A DNA stretch of 64,000 nt from Pseudarthrobacter sp. fls2-241-R2A-127 (GTDB lineage: Bacteria > Actinomycetota > Actinomycetes > Actinomycetales > Micrococcaceae), in contig NZ_JARVSF010000045.1 in the NCBI RefSeq assembly GCF_030209355.1, positions 33,669 to 97,668 on the forward strand, written 5' to 3'. A program made the translations under genes and the position numbers. How positions within the stretch are numbered: the first letter of the stretch is position 1; the number at the start of each line of letters is the position of its first letter. A model generated the notes under the pieces. It saw only the letters and a program-made list of their open reading frames with translations. It was not told where the DNA came from and did not search any database. Shown here one piece after another: positions 7,776 to 16,067 of this stretch.

Positions 7776-8123
7776 GTGAGTGAGTTGGTTACTTTCACCG
7801 AAATTTCACCGCCTGATCCCCGCGACGACGCGGCCGTCCTGACCAGTGCCTATCTGCTCCGACCTACCCTGGACGGCAATTCCGCGCCGCAGGGAAAGTC
7901 CGCGGTCCACTGTGGAACGGCAATGCAGCTGGTAACTCCCGCCGTAGGGCCCGAAGGCGCCAGCTACACGTTCGCGCCAGCCGGCGCCGGCGGCATTGAA
8001 CTTCCGCCAGTGTGGCGCTGCGGCTGCGGATTCCAGCTTGATGCGTGGCCCGCGAGCGGTGCCCACAAACGATCAGCGGGTGCTTCTCGCCAGGGATCCT
8101 CCTCAGCTGCCCTTCCGGCATGA
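7776..8123 (+). CDS. Small zinc-ribbon-like protein, unknown function
   Basis: 115 residues, GTG start. A His-Cys-Gly group (VHCGTAMQLV, about 44-53) and a second knuckle RCGCGFQLDAW (about 82-92) are spaced like a degenerate zinc ribbon. The last about 20 residues are low-complexity Ser/Ala. Its TGA overlaps the ATG of the Ser/Thr kinase gene (ATGA at 8120-8123), which supports both the frame and translational coupling. GGAG lies very close to the start, so initiation is not certain. No family recognised; it may be a partner or substrate of the kinase (inference). Confidence 0.6.
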   Translation: MSELVTFTEISPPDPRDDAAVLTSAYLLRPTLDGNSAPQGKSAVHCGTAMQLVTPAVGPEGASYTFAPAGAGGIELPPVWRCGCGFQLDAWPASGAHKRSAGASRQGSSSAALPA

Positions 8124-9052
8124 CCGCCGTCGGGACGGTAATGCCCGCGGCAGGGCAGCAGCCCCCCGGTCCCGCCGCAGGCGTCGTATTGGCAGGCCGG
8201 TACCGGCTGGGCGAACGGCTGGGCCGCGGCTCTGGCGCCGAAGTCTTCCGGGCCGTTGACCTGGCTGGCGGCCCCGATGCAGCTGTCAAGATCGCCACTG
8301 CCGGCCACCGCAGGCACCAGCAGCGGATCCACAATGAAGCGGCAGTCCTGGCCGGGCTGGACCACCCCTCAATCGTGAGGTTTATTGCCGGCGGCGTCAT
8401 GCCTGCCGGCGGCCCCTCCAGCGGGCATGCCTTCCTGATCGAAGAGCTGGCCCTCGGGACGAGCCTCGCGGAGGCCATCCGGGTGCAGAGCCCGCGCCCG
8501 GCAGATGTCGCAGGGTGGGCGCGCGGCCTCTTCGGTGCGCTGGCCCACCTTCATTCCCGGGGCCTGGTGCACCGTGACATCAAACCGGCCAACCTGATGC
8601 TGAGCGGCCTGCGGAGGAGCCCGGTCCGCATTATCGATTTCGGTATCACTGCTGCGGCGGGGTCAGCCCCCGAACCGGGGATCTCCTCGGGAACAGTGCA
8701 CTACATGAGTCCGGAGCAGGCCTCCGGCCAGGTGGCCGACCCGTCGTGGGACGTTTACGCCATGGGCCTGGTCCTGCTGGAACTCCTCACCGGGACCAAA
8801 GCGTTCCCGGGGACGGCGATCGAGTCTCTCGTGGCACGGACCCTGAGGTCCCCGCAGGTCCCTGACCACCTGGGCGACTGGGGTGTCCTGTTGCGCGCCC
8901 TGACCGCCATGGACGCCGCAGCGAGGCCGACGGCGGCGGATGCCGCCGCGATGGCGGCGCAGCTGGTCCCTGCGGTTCCGCGGGGCGACCAAGGCAGCCC
9001 GTGCAGGACGCGGCGGATCTTCCCAGGCCGGCGGCACCGGCAGGAGCTCTAG
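8120..9052 (+). CDS. Soluble Hanks-type serine/threonine protein kinase
   Basis: 310 residues. All kinase landmarks are present: glycine loop GRGSGAEVF (35-43), ATP-binding Lys57, helix C Glu73, catalytic HRDIKPAN (151-158), DFG (173-175) and the MSPEQ form of the APE motif. There is no transmembrane helix and no PASTA or sensor domain after the kinase core, unlike PknB; the C-terminus is a short basic tail. It should act in the cytoplasm, perhaps with the small protein encoded just before it. The ATG at 8120 overlaps that gene's stop. Its stop shares a CTAG tetranucleotide with the convergent phosphatase gene. Confidence 0.93.
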   Translation: MTAVGTVMPAAGQQPPGPAAGVVLAGRYRLGERLGRGSGAEVFRAVDLAGGPDAAVKIATAGHRRHQQRIHNEAAVLAGLDHPSIVRFIAGGVMPAGGPSSGHAFLIEELALGTSLAEAIRVQSPRPADVAGWARGLFGALAHLHSRGLVHRDIKPANLMLSGLRRSPVRIIDFGITAAAGSAPEPGISSGTVHYMSPEQASGQVADPSWDVYAMGLVLLELLTGTKAFPGTAIESLVARTLRSPQVPDHLGDWGVLLRALTAMDAAARPTAADAAAMAAQLVPAVPRGDQGSPCRTRRIFPGRRHRQEL

Positions 9053-9726
9053 GGAGCTGTGATATCCCGGCCGGTCGGATCCTCTGCGGTCGGATCGGCC
9101 AAAGCGAGCCCGCCTACCGGGCTGCCATCCCAGTGGATCAGGTTCCACCCGGTGTCCAGGCTGCCTTCGACTGCCACGATTCCAGTGTTCGCCAGGATGT
9201 GCCGTGCCGCGAACTCGTGGCCTGCACCCCGGGCCCGCAGGCCCGCCCACGTGCGGATGGCGGCGCCGTGGCTGACCACGGCCGCCGTGCCGTACCTTTC
9301 GCGCATCGCCCGCTCCGCCACGTCTGCGATCGCAGCGTCGAAGCGTTCGAAGAAGGCGTGGCCGTCCGGTCCCGCCGGCATGCGCTGGTCCAGGTTCCCT
9401 GCGGCCCAGGAGATGACCGTCCCCATGTAGCGCTTGTGGGATTCGTGGTCCGTGAGCTTCTCCAGGGAGCCGGCCTCGATTTCATGCAGGCCGTCCAGGA
9501 CCTCGATATCCAGGGAATGCAGCCGGGCCAGCGGGGCCGCGGTGATTTGCGTCCGGATCAGGGTGGAGGCGTAGAGTGCCCCGATGCGCTCGTTGGCCAG
9601 CGCCCGTGCCATGGCCTCGGCCTGGCGTTCACCCAGTTCGGTCAACCCTGGGCCGGGGTGGTCGGTGTCCAGTTGGCCCAGGACGTTGCCGGGAGTTTCG
9701 CCGTGTCGGATCAGGAGCAGCCTCAT
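9049..9726 (-). CDS. Histidine phosphatase family protein (phosphoglycerate-mutase-like)
   Basis: 225 residues. The catalytic RHGET lies at residues 7-11 and the second histidine in VVSHGAAIR in the C-terminal half; TELGERQAEAMARAL is the usual third block. Most actinobacterial relatives dephosphorylate small metabolites, and the substrate is not predictable. The ATG at 9726 starts immediately before the RHG strand; the frame is open much further upstream into purB but carries nothing conserved there. Confidence 0.9.
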   Translation of the reverse strand: MRLLLIRHGETPGNVLGQLDTDHPGPGLTELGERQAEAMARALANERIGALYASTLIRTQITAAPLARLHSLDIEVLDGLHEIEAGSLEKLTDHESHKRYMGTVISWAAGNLDQRMPAGPDGHAFFERFDAAIADVAERAMRERYGTAAVVSHGAAIRTWAGLRARGAGHEFAARHILANTGIVAVEGSLDTGWNLIHWDGSPVGGLALADPTAEDPTGRDITAP

Positions 9727-9804
9727 GATTCCAGTTTCCCACCCGATCGGAAACCGGATTACCTGCGCTGCATCGGCAGGCCTGCGCGCGAGCCGGGATG
9801 CACG

Positions 9805-9838
9805 GACGGCGCCGGACCCTCCCGGGCCCGGCGCCGTC
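9805..9838 (-). terminator. Hairpin after purB
   Basis: Perfect 11-bp arms (GACGGCGCCGG and CCGGCGCCGTC) around a 12-nt loop in the space between the purB stop and the phosphatase start. There is no T-run, so it would be a hairpin-only terminator. Confidence 0.5.
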
Positions 9839-9866
9839 GTCGTACGTTCCTGCCCTGCTGAGGGCT

Positions 9867-11309
9867 TTACTTCAGGTGGTCCACCAGCTGGTCCGCGATG
9901 CCGGTGTACTTGCCGGGCGTGAGGGCCAGGAGCCGGGCCTCGGCGTCGGGGGACAGGCCCAGGCCCTGCACGAATTCCTGCATGCGGGCGGCGTCCACGC
10001 GCTGGCCGCGGGTCAGGTCCTTCAGCCGTTCGTACGGGTTCTCCATGCCTTCGACGCCGGCGATCGCCTCGGCGCGCATGACCATCTGGATGGCCTCGCC
10101 CAGGACTTCCCAGTTGGTATCCAGGTCGCCGGCCAGCACGTCCTCGGCAACGTCCAGGCGCTCCAGGCCCTTGGCAACGTTGGAGATGGCGAGCAGGGAG
10201 TGCCCAAAGGCGACGCCGATGTTGCGCTGGCTGGAGGAGTCGGTGAGGTCGCGCTGCCAGCGGGAGGTGACCAGCGTGGAGCCCAGGACGTCCAGCAGGC
10301 CGGAGGAGATCTCCAGGTTGGCTTCGGCGTTTTCGAACCGGATGGGGTTGACCTTGTGCGGCATGGTGGAGGAGCCCGTGGCACCGGCGACGGGGATCTG
10401 CGCGAAGTAGCCGATGGAGATGTAGCTCCAAATGTCGGTGCAGACGTTGTGCAGGATCCGGTTGAAGCGGGCGACGTCGGCGTACAGCTCGGCCTGCCAG
10501 TCGTGGCTTTCGATCTGGGTGGTCAGCGGGTTCCAGGTGAGGCCCAGCCCCTCGACGAACGACTTGGACACCTGCTGCCAGTCAGCACCCGGGACGGAGG
10601 CCACATGGGCGGCATAGGTGCCGGTGGCGCCATTGATCTTGCCGAGGTATTCGGTCCTGGCGATCCGGTCCAGCTGGCGGGTCAGGCGGTGCGCGATGAC
10701 GGCCAGTTCCTTGCCCAGGGTGGTGGGGGTGGCAGGCTGGCCATGCGTGCGGGACAGCATGGGAACCGCGCGGTTCTCTTCTGCCATCGTGCTGATCTGC
10801 GCCACGAGCGTGCGGGCAGCGGGGAGCCACACGTCCTCCACGGCACCCTTCACGCCGAGGGCGTAGGACAGGTTGTTGATGTCCTCGGAGGTGCAGCCGA
10901 AGTGGACCATGGCGGTCAGGTTTTCGATGCCGATGGCGGGCAGGCGGCGCCCGATGTAGTACTCCACGGCCTTCACGTCGTGGACCGTGACGGCCTCGAT
11001 CTCTGCGAGCTCGGCCACGGAGGCGGCGTCGAACTCCGTGACGACAGCGCGGAGATGCTCCTGCTGTTCCGTGCTCAGCGGGCCGGCGCCCGGAAGGACG
11101 TTGTTGCTGGTCAGGTGGATGAGCCATTCCACTTCAACGGCCACGCGGTCCCGGTTCAGTGCTGCCTCGGACAAGTAATCGACCAGGGGCGCGACGGCGG
11201 GCTGGTAGCGGCCGTCGAGGGGTCCGAGCGCGATTTTTTCCGGCGACGCGGCAAGGGCCAGGCGTCCAGAGGGCGTACGGGTGTCAGCTGTGGCAACAGT
11301 TTCAGGCAT
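9867..11309 (-). CDS. purB: Adenylosuccinate lyase
   Basis: 480 residues. It splits succinylaminoimidazole-carboxamide ribotide and adenylosuccinate in purine synthesis. The fumarase-superfamily signature GSSTMPHKVNPIRFENAEANL is present, along with TSEDINNLSYAL and RTHGQPATPTTLGKE, which carries the catalytic His. The length fits the long bacterial PurB type related to the E. coli enzyme. Monocistronic, ATG start at 11309; no other purine gene is adjacent. Confidence 0.96.
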   Translation of the reverse strand: MPETVATADTRTPSGRLALAASPEKIALGPLDGRYQPAVAPLVDYLSEAALNRDRVAVEVEWLIHLTSNNVLPGAGPLSTEQQEHLRAVVTEFDAASVAELAEIEAVTVHDVKAVEYYIGRRLPAIGIENLTAMVHFGCTSEDINNLSYALGVKGAVEDVWLPAARTLVAQISTMAEENRAVPMLSRTHGQPATPTTLGKELAVIAHRLTRQLDRIARTEYLGKINGATGTYAAHVASVPGADWQQVSKSFVEGLGLTWNPLTTQIESHDWQAELYADVARFNRILHNVCTDIWSYISIGYFAQIPVAGATGSSTMPHKVNPIRFENAEANLEISSGLLDVLGSTLVTSRWQRDLTDSSSQRNIGVAFGHSLLAISNVAKGLERLDVAEDVLAGDLDTNWEVLGEAIQMVMRAEAIAGVEGMENPYERLKDLTRGQRVDAARMQEFVQGLGLSPDAEARLLALTPGKYTGIADQLVDHLK

Positions 11310-11475
11310 GTGCTGATTCTTTCACGAAGTCACGCGGCGCCTTAAGCGGGCAGCGCAGGTTACTTGTCCACATAGCCGACGGCGGCGCTTACCCGGGGCG
11401 GACGGTGTCCCTAGCGTGGGGATGGCAGGTGGTGAGGGGCGGGTATCAAAACCCGGAGGCAAGGCAGGAGAGGGC

Positions 11476-11781
11476 ATGGGGAACGATCTGGCGGACGGGA
11501 TCTGGGGCAGCGGGCAGCGCACCGGCAATGAGCTCCAGCAACTGATAGGGCGGGTCGCAGTTTGCGAGGGGAGGGTCGAACAAGTCCTGGCGGGTATCCG
11601 CGATACCCAACTGCTCAACTGGGAGTCACCGGCCGGCCGTGCCTATAGGGACGCGCTGTCAGCGCAGGCTGGCGCGCTGCGTTCTGCACGGGGGCGGCTG
11701 GAGGATGCGCGGCAAGCGGTGGCCCGTCGTGCAGGGGAGGGTTCCCACGTTCTCTCCACTGGCTCGAGTTGGCCGGGATGA
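11476..11781 (+). CDS. Small WXG100-like helical protein
   Basis: 101 residues, about the size of ESX/WXG100 proteins. Two amphipathic helices are predicted either side of NWESPAGRAYRDAL (about 49-62), which resembles the turn of WXG100-like proteins with W-x-S in place of W-x-G. No signal peptide. GGAGAGG precedes the ATG at 11476. Its TGA overlaps the ATG of the next gene (ATGA), so the two are translationally coupled. It may be a chaperone-like partner or co-substrate of the hydrolase. Homology to WXG100 is inferred from pattern only. Confidence 0.65.
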   Translation: MGNDLADGIWGSGQRTGNELQQLIGRVAVCEGRVEQVLAGIRDTQLLNWESPAGRAYRDALSAQAGALRSARGRLEDARQAVARRAGEGSHVLSTGSSWPG

Positions 11782-13151
11782 CCGCTGACTTCCCGCCCGG
11801 TTCCGAAAGTATCAGGCTGACCCACTCCTCCCGGGACGGAGATCTGACGGTGCGGGGCGGTGTGGGAGGCATCAGCGTACAGCTCGAGGAACTTGGTACG
11901 GGCGCCCGGAGGATTGATGACCTTGCCGGGGATCTCCTGAAGGCGGAGACGGAAATTGGACGTGTCCTGGATGACCTGTGCCTGCTCGATCATCAGCCCC
12001 CTTGGTCTAATGCGCAGCATGTGGTGGCTGTGCGGGAAAGCCACACACAGCTTCGCGCGGTGCGCACCGGGATGCAGGAGATAGCCGCCAGTGTTCGAGC
12101 CTGCATCCGTGACTACTCTGAAGCCGAACATTGGGCCGCAGAGGGCAGACGGGTCGGCATCAACTGGTCCAGGGACGCCGTACCTTCATTGGAGGTCATG
12201 ACGAAGGCCGGTGCGGTGGACCGGTGGACGATGGAATCAATCATCGTGGGCCTGGGACTTCGTGCCCCGGAAATGCAAGAGGTCATTGACAAGGCGCCCT
12301 ATGCCAGGGACCTCGGCATGAAGCTCTTTGCCGGCAATGCGGTTCCACGGCCCATCTCTGTGCGGCAGGAAGAATCGCTACAGGTGGACCTGGATACGTC
12401 ACCGGCCGGTCTCCTGGAACAGGTCCGGCTCATCGATGCACGCGGGCCGGGCTGTGTCGAGGTCATCGAGGTTGACAACGGCGGCCAGAAGACGTTCGTC
12501 GTGGTTCTTCCCGGAACCCAAGCCGCCGGAAAGAACGCCGGCCGTTCAAACCCCTTTGATGAGGCCGGAATCGCCGAGGGCATGCTCTATGACTCCGAGC
12601 AGATTAACGCTGCCGTGCTCCAGGCGCTGGCTGCCGCCGGGGCCGAGAAGGGCGCGCCAGTCGTGGCGGTGGGATACAGCCAGGGTGGCATCCACGCCAT
12701 GAACTTCGCTTCCGACCCTCGGGTTGGACAGGAGTACGACGTCAAGTATGTGCTGACGGCCGGGTCGCCGGTGGCGGGTATCAGTGTTGACGCACAGATT
12801 TCGACGCTTCACCTGGAGCACCAGGCCGACTGGGTGCCGGGGGCGGACGGTGCAGCCAACCCAGAAACCCGCAATCGCGTGACTGTCTCCATCAACACTC
12901 CGCTCCGTGAGGTCGAGGGGGAAGGCGCTCTCGGGCTTGGCCACGGGTTGACTGGCTACCAGGAAAGTGCGCGTCTGGTCACGGCAAGCAGTGATCCTTC
13001 GCTCGTTCAGTCAACGGCTGCGTTGGGCGGCGTCTTGGGAGCCGGCGGCGTCGCCACTGCCACGCGCTACTCCTTGACCCGGGCGAAAGCGCCGACAGCC
13101 CTTGTTCCACGTGACGCCCGTACCCAGGAGCTGCACCGCGGCGGCCGCTGA
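11778..13151 (+). CDS. Alpha/beta hydrolase with WXG-like N-terminal region
   Basis: 457 residues. Residues about 25-125 are helical and resemble the long helices of WXG100/PPE-like proteins. The C-terminal half has the nucleophile elbow GYSQGG (Ser nucleophile), preceded by TFVVVLPGTQ and followed by DWVPG, an acidic-residue region. This resembles lipase/esterase domains linked to type VII secretion substrates. No signal peptide is seen. Translational coupling to the WXG-like 101-residue protein supports a secreted enzyme/partner pair, but no ESX ATPase or membrane gene is in the window. Confidence 0.72.
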   Translation: MTADFPPGSESIRLTHSSRDGDLTVRGGVGGISVQLEELGTGARRIDDLAGDLLKAETEIGRVLDDLCLLDHQPPWSNAQHVVAVRESHTQLRAVRTGMQEIAASVRACIRDYSEAEHWAAEGRRVGINWSRDAVPSLEVMTKAGAVDRWTMESIIVGLGLRAPEMQEVIDKAPYARDLGMKLFAGNAVPRPISVRQEESLQVDLDTSPAGLLEQVRLIDARGPGCVEVIEVDNGGQKTFVVVLPGTQAAGKNAGRSNPFDEAGIAEGMLYDSEQINAAVLQALAAAGAEKGAPVVAVGYSQGGIHAMNFASDPRVGQEYDVKYVLTAGSPVAGISVDAQISTLHLEHQADWVPGADGAANPETRNRVTVSINTPLREVEGEGALGLGHGLTGYQESARLVTASSDPSLVQSTAALGGVLGAGGVATATRYSLTRAKAPTALVPRDARTQELHRGGR

Positions 13152-13152
13152 C

Positions 13153-14064
13153 TCATGAGATCTCGGCGGCGCGCAGCTCTCCGTACAAATTCGCGTGCTT
13201 CTTCTCCGGTTGTGGAGCAGGCTCGGGTGGTGCTTGCGGCGCCGGGGCTGGAGCAGCGGCGGGGCACCGCACGTTGTAGTCGAGGTCCCCGTCGGTGAAC
13301 TGGACCAGGGCTACCGTCCCGCCGGCGGTGAGGGGGGCGGCCCCGCACAGCTCCTGCGCTGTGGAAGTGGATTCCGCACCTGCCAGCCAGCTCTTCAGGC
13401 CGGAGAGCTTGCTTCCCGGATTGAGGGCGCCGACGATTTCGCCGAATTGATACGCCGTGGAGTAGATCCCGACCTCCGCGCCGGTGCTTTCCAGATACGA
13501 AGCCATGCCTTCCAGCTCGGCTGCGTTGGCGCCAGTGTCCCAGAGCCAGCTGTTTTCGGTTTCGACATCCAGCCACCACATGTGCCGCACCGCGGCGTCG
13601 CCCGCTTCTTGCAGGATCACCACGTCGTTGAACGCCATGGCGTACCCGTGGACGTAGGCGCAGGCCGGGGATGCCGTGCCGTCGCACACTCCGTAGGGGT
13701 CGCCCACGTCCTTGCCCAGGTAAGTGTTGCCGGCCGGCCACCACAAGGATTCCACTGGTCCGGTGGCGGCGGTGTTAACGTACACCGCCGCCGGAATTCC
13801 CGCGATGGCGTCGGAGGTGCTGTTCGCCCAAGCCAGCTGGGCGGACAGGCACGGATTGACCGTGTCCGGCCGTCCGCCGTTCACCCCAACCACCGCGAAG
13901 GCGGGCGGTCCAGGCAGCCCGCCGCCGCATTGCGGCCAGGAGATGTCGTTGCCGAGCACCGCCGCGTCCCCAGGGGCCGCCCCTGATGCGACTGCCCCGT
14001 GTGCCGGGGCCGCCTGCCAGGCGAACAGCAGGCAGGCGGCAACCAGGATCCTTATGGCCTTCAC
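13153..14064 (-). CDS. Secreted glycoside-hydrolase-like protein (DUF1906/GH25-like)
   Basis: 303 residues. A clear Sec signal peptide spans about residues 1-24 (KAIRILVAACLL core, AHG-A cleavage region). The mature part begins with GNDISWPQCGGG and includes FAVVGVNGG, WWLDVET and GIYSTAYQF, a TIM-barrel-like pattern shared with GH25/DUF1906 proteins of actinobacteria; WLDVET gives the likely acidic active-site pair. Four Cys could form disulfides. The C-terminus is a Pro/Ala tail, then charged residues. GTG at 14064 is chosen because it starts the signal peptide. Probable cell-wall hydrolase; its stop faces that of the hydrolase gene. Confidence 0.75.
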   Translation of the reverse strand: MKAIRILVAACLLFAWQAAPAHGAVASGAAPGDAAVLGNDISWPQCGGGLPGPPAFAVVGVNGGRPDTVNPCLSAQLAWANSTSDAIAGIPAAVYVNTAATGPVESLWWPAGNTYLGKDVGDPYGVCDGTASPACAYVHGYAMAFNDVVILQEAGDAAVRHMWWLDVETENSWLWDTGANAAELEGMASYLESTGAEVGIYSTAYQFGEIVGALNPGSKLSGLKSWLAGAESTSTAQELCGAAPLTAGGTVALVQFTDGDLDYNVRCPAAAPAPAPQAPPEPAPQPEKKHANLYGELRAAEIS

Positions 14065-14259
14065 TGATGGCCCCCGTTCCAGAAACTGACAGCTACGGGC
14101 CGCTGGGCGGCCCAACTGGCAGCAGCCTAGGAGGCGGCGTTCCGGGGGTCATGGGTGGCCGGTACTGCACTTTCGGCGGGTTTCAGCCGATGCGCACCTG
14201 CCGTGTACTTGTTTCGGGGCGTACCCCTACTTGGGCGGCCGGCTGCGGGACTGCCGGGA

Positions 14260-14685
14260 TCAGCGCCGCCCGCCCGGCAGGATGGCCGCCACCATGGAGA
14301 CCAGGGAGATGATGATGGCGGCCAGCACCGCGGTCCAGAAGAAGGAATCAATGGTGAGGTGCACGGGGGTGTAACTGCTGATCCATGCCGTCAGGTAGAG
14401 CATGGCGGCATTGATGACGATGGCGAACAGGCCCAGCGTCAGGATGGTGATGGGCAGGGCCAGCAGCCTTACCAGCGGCCGTACAAAGGCGTTGACCACC
14501 CCGAAGATGAGGCCGATGAACAGGTAGGCCAGGACAACCCCGATGGTGCCGGTATCCTGCGATATCCCGGACCGAGCCACCGCGTCGGATGTCGCGGTGC
14601 TTGAGATGTCCATTCCCGGCAGTATCCAACTGGCCACCCAAAGAGCTGCGGCGTTGACGATGACGCGAAGGATGAATGAACCCAT
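14260..14685 (-). CDS. YvlD/phage-holin-4-like membrane protein
   Basis: 141 residues with four hydrophobic helices (about 4-22, 50-72, 75-98, 112-138). The motif GLIFGVVNAFVRPLVRLLALPITILTLGLF is characteristic of the YvlD family, often annotated as phage holin family 4. Such chromosomal proteins are not phage genes; in Bacillus they are linked to envelope stress. The ATG at 14685 begins the first helix; the longer frame upstream is rejected. Confidence 0.85.
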   Translation of the reverse strand: MGSFILRVIVNAAALWVASWILPGMDISSTATSDAVARSGISQDTGTIGVVLAYLFIGLIFGVVNAFVRPLVRLLALPITILTLGLFAIVINAAMLYLTAWISSYTPVHLTIDSFFWTAVLAAIIISLVSMVAAILPGGRR

Positions 14686-14798
14686 GCCACCATGCTTCCA
14701 CATGGCCCGCGCGGCGGCTTGCGGTGCTGGCCCGGATTTTGGGTTGCCTCCGGGATGCCTCCCGGGTGCCCCCGGCAGCCGCGAAGTAGGCTGGAACC

Positions 14799-15917
14799 AT
14801 GACCTCATCTGAGACCAGGGCAGGCGGAATCGCGCCGCGCCCGGTGCTGGACCGGCTGCCCCGTTACGCCGCAGGAAAACCGCCCGCCGCCGTCAGCGGC
14901 ATGGCCAGTTACAAGTTGTCATCCAACGAGAACCCGCTGCCGCCCATTCCTGCTGTCCTGGAAGCGATCGCCCGGCAGGATGACTTCAACCGGTACCCGG
15001 ACCCACTGAGCAGTAAGCTGCGGGCTGCGCTCGCCGGGTTCCTTGGCGTGCCGGCGGAGGACATTGTGACCGGGGCGGGAAGCCTGGGGGCACTCAGCCA
15101 GATCCTCGCGGCCTTCGCCGGGCAGAACGAGGACGGCAAAGCAGATGAAGTGATCTATGCGTGGCGGTCCTTTGAGGCCTACCCCATCAGTGTGGGCCTT
15201 GCGGGCGCGGAGAGTGTGCGTATCCCCGTGCTGCCGGACGGCCGGCATGACCTGGACGCCATGGCGGCCGCAGTCACCGCCCGCACCCGGGTTATCCTGC
15301 TCTGCACCCCCAACAACCCCACCGGACCTGCCCTCACGGCAGCCGCGACCGAGGCCTTCATCCGGTCCGTTCCCGCCGATGTGGTGGTGGTGGTCGACGA
15401 GGCCTACCAGGAGTTCGTCAGGGCGTCGGATGCCGTGGACGGGATTGACCTCTACCGCAAATACCCCAACGTGGTGGTGCTCCGGACGTTCTCCAAGGCG
15501 CACGGCCTGGCAGGACTCCGGGTTGGCTACAGCGTGTCCCATCTCGAACTGACCCAGTATCTTCGGGTTGCCGCAACGCCGTTCGCGGTGTCCCAAATTG
15601 CGGAGCGGGCGGCAATTGTTTCGCTCGAGAACTACGGCCAGGTTGTGGAAAGGGTACAAACGCTCGTCGATGAGAGGACACGCGTTACCGCCAGCCTGCG
15701 GGAGCTCGGCTGGGACATCCCCGATGCGCAGGGCAACTTCGTGTGGCTCGCCCTCGGTGCTGAAAGTACGGCGTTTGCCGAGCTGGCGGGGACGCGGGCC
15801 CTTTCCGTGCGGGCGTTTCCCGGCGAGGGTGTGCGGGTAAGTATCGGGGAGGCCGAAGCCAACACGCGTTTCCTCCAGTTGTGTGCCGACTATACAAAGG
15901 CGCCGGCCAGTTCCTAG
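14799..15917 (+). CDS. Histidinol-phosphate / aromatic amino-acid aminotransferase
   Basis: 372 residues, fold-type I PLP enzyme. SSNENPLPP near the N-terminus, TPNNPTGP, DEAYQEF and RTFSKAHGLAGLRVGY (PLP lysine) match the HisC/Pat family. It is not in a histidine operon; as a stand-alone copy just before the branched-chain oxoacid dehydrogenase operon, a Pat-type role in aromatic amino-acid transamination is as likely as HisC. The start is ATG at 14799. Confidence 0.85.
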   Translation: MTSSETRAGGIAPRPVLDRLPRYAAGKPPAAVSGMASYKLSSNENPLPPIPAVLEAIARQDDFNRYPDPLSSKLRAALAGFLGVPAEDIVTGAGSLGALSQILAAFAGQNEDGKADEVIYAWRSFEAYPISVGLAGAESVRIPVLPDGRHDLDAMAAAVTARTRVILLCTPNNPTGPALTAAATEAFIRSVPADVVVVVDEAYQEFVRASDAVDGIDLYRKYPNVVVLRTFSKAHGLAGLRVGYSVSHLELTQYLRVAATPFAVSQIAERAAIVSLENYGQVVERVQTLVDERTRVTASLRELGWDIPDAQGNFVWLALGAESTAFAELAGTRALSVRAFPGEGVRVSIGEAEANTRFLQLCADYTKAPASS

Positions 15918-15978
15918 CACTTAACAAGTAGCCCTTCTGCTACCTACCGAAGATAAAGTTAGGATCAGTAAGCCAATG

Positions 15979-16018
15979 TATATGCCGGAAGCGGAATGTA
16001 TTCCCTTCGCGGCATATA
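15979..16018 (+). promoter_or_regulatory. Long inverted repeat ahead of the oxoacid dehydrogenase operon
   Basis: TATATGCCG (15979-15987) and CGGCATATA (16010-16018) form perfect 9-bp arms; inside, GGAAT and ATTCC pair again around a short loop. A 12-bp palindrome, GCATCCGGATGC, follows at 16038-16049. The region is much more A/T-rich than its surroundings, as expected of a promoter and control region. It could bind an Lrp- or GntR-type regulator or form a leader hairpin. Confidence 0.45.
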
Positions 16019-16067
16019 TCCCAGCGACATTCGCATTGCATCCGGATGCGGCAAGCAAGGAGACGGT

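Noticed and set aside
14260..14685. Prophage holin
   Set aside because: The YvlD/holin-4 family is a chromosomal membrane protein family; no other phage gene is near.
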